Positions 59,339-59,808 of a stretch of DNA of 59,808 nt are shown one piece after another (within the stretch, counting starts at the first letter, position 1; each line of letters opens with the position of its first letter). This stretch comes from JANRKF01 sp033763575 (lineage in GTDB: Bacteria > Pseudomonadota > Alphaproteobacteria > Rickettsiales > SXRF01). Under the pieces are notes generated by a model, which saw only the letters and a program-made list of their open reading frames with translations, ran no database searches and was not told the DNA's origin. Location of the stretch: the NCBI GenBank assembly GCA_033763575.1, contig JANRKF010000002.1, positions 1-59,808 on the forward strand. Reading direction: 5' to 3'. The translations under genes were made by a program, and so were the position numbers.

Positions 59339-59808
59339 ATGAAACAATTAAGCGAACAACCCGCGCACTATATCACCGTCGGTGATAAACGCCTACCGTT
59401 AATTGCAAAAAAACATCCGCGTGCGAAGAGCATGGTGGTGCGTTACGACGCCCGGAAGGATTGTGTCAAACTGACCTTGCCGCGCTATGTGTCGCTCAAG
59501 TCCGGGTTGGAATTTGCCGCCAGCAAAAGCGGGTGGATCGCCGCCCAGATGGAAAAACACCCGCGCACCGCCTTTGAAGACGGCGTGCGGATTTCGCTCT
59601 TCGGCGAGGAGATGACCTTGCGGCATGTCGGCGGTCGCGGGCTGGTGCGGCGCGAGGGCGCATCGCTCATCATTCCCGGCGAAAAGGAATTTTCCGCGCG
59701 CCGCGTAGAGGATTTCATCAAGCGGGAAACGAAAAAAATACTCGCCCTCCGCGCCGGATATTACGCAGCGCAGCTCGGCGTATCTTTTCGTTCCATCGCG
59801 CTGCGCGA
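59339..59808 (+). CDS. YgjP-like zinc metallopeptidase domain protein (partial)
   Basis: The start of a frame continuing past the window end. ATG 59339 gives MKQLSEQPAHYITVGDKRLP, then SMVVRYDARKDCVKLTLPRY, a stretch typical of the YgjP/DUF45 (SprT-like) family, where the zinc-binding HExxH motif lies further downstream and is not included here. The 156 visible residues contain no stop. Cytoplasmic, basic. It diverges from dnaG with an 11-bp gap, an order I have seen in alphaproteobacteria. Family assignment from the N-terminal domain only. Confidence 0.72.
   Translation, partial: MKQLSEQPAHYITVGDKRLPLIAKKHPRAKSMVVRYDARKDCVKLTLPRYVSLKSGLEFAASKSGWIAAQMEKHPRTAFEDGVRISLFGEEMTLRHVGGRGLVRREGASLIIPGEKEFSARRVEDFIKRETKKILALRAGYYAAQLGVSFRSIALR

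Overview
The window reads as a chromosomal segment of a GC-rich alphaproteobacterium. Supporting signs are the cytochrome bc1 genes petABC, an NDUFA12-type complex I protein, a DUF2155 protein, an MlaD protein, a short coiled-coil protein beside transketolase, and HemF and transketolase sequences of alphaproteobacterial type. I cannot place it to order. Nearly all genes are housekeeping genes packed in operons. There is no prophage, transposase, integrase or CRISPR array.

Layout. 1-3528 (minus): glyS (cut by the window edge), panD, glyQ and two small basic proteins. 3659-4332 (plus): a broken 5' half of tRNA-Thr, a complete tRNA-Thr(GGU) interrupted by a 212-nt group I intron, and tRNA-Tyr. 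4548-12859 (minus): an FAD amine-oxidase-like enzyme, ruvB-ruvA-ruvC, a YebC regulator, a proline-rich OmpA-like protein, an inositol monophosphatase family protein, efp and thiE. 12935-19240 (minus): a sugar-phosphate operon tkt-gap-pgk-aldo/keto reductase-aldolase. 19312-21336: a coiled-coil protein, tRNA-Ala, hemF and trmL. 21754-28777 (plus): petABC, lptD, surA and a prepilin peptidase. 28872-38825 (plus): a sulfate assimilation operon comprising sulfite reductase, a siroheme dehydrogenase, an iron-sulfur (P)APS reductase, cysD, a cysN-cysC fusion and a 1161-residue flavin/iron-sulfur electron donor. 38897-46072 (plus): a type IV pilus/type II secretion-like assembly cluster (ATPase, platform protein, PilM/N-, PilO- and PilP-like proteins) and an ABC ATPase. 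46075-48032 (minus): a UbiA-family prenyltransferase and a polytopic membrane protein. 48087-54364: mlaD, DUF2155, pyrD, a TPR protein, pilT and pilU. 54369-59808: NDUFA12, rpoD, dnaG and a partial YgjP-like metallopeptidase.

The most unusual property is the density of short repeat elements lying inside essential genes without breaking the reading frame. One class has arms made of tandem 7-nt (sometimes 8-nt) units, typically four, followed by the same units inverted. At least four core sequences (GGTCNNN, GAGTTNN, GAGTACC, GGAATTGN) share this architecture. One GGTC copy (32058-32483) carries between its inverted arms a gene for a four-helix-bundle protein of the S23/23S intervening-sequence family, and looks like the full-length member of which the others are shortened relatives. 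A second class consists of GC-rich palindromic elements (translated motif DPRLRGDD and relatives) and other paired-hairpin repeats. Together they insert peptides into GlyS (two), HemF (three), ThiE, the siroheme dehydrogenase and the large oxidoreductase (two), supply start codons or N-termini to cysD and cysN, and supply most of the signal peptide of cytochrome c1. The tRNA-Thr group I intron is the second notable item.
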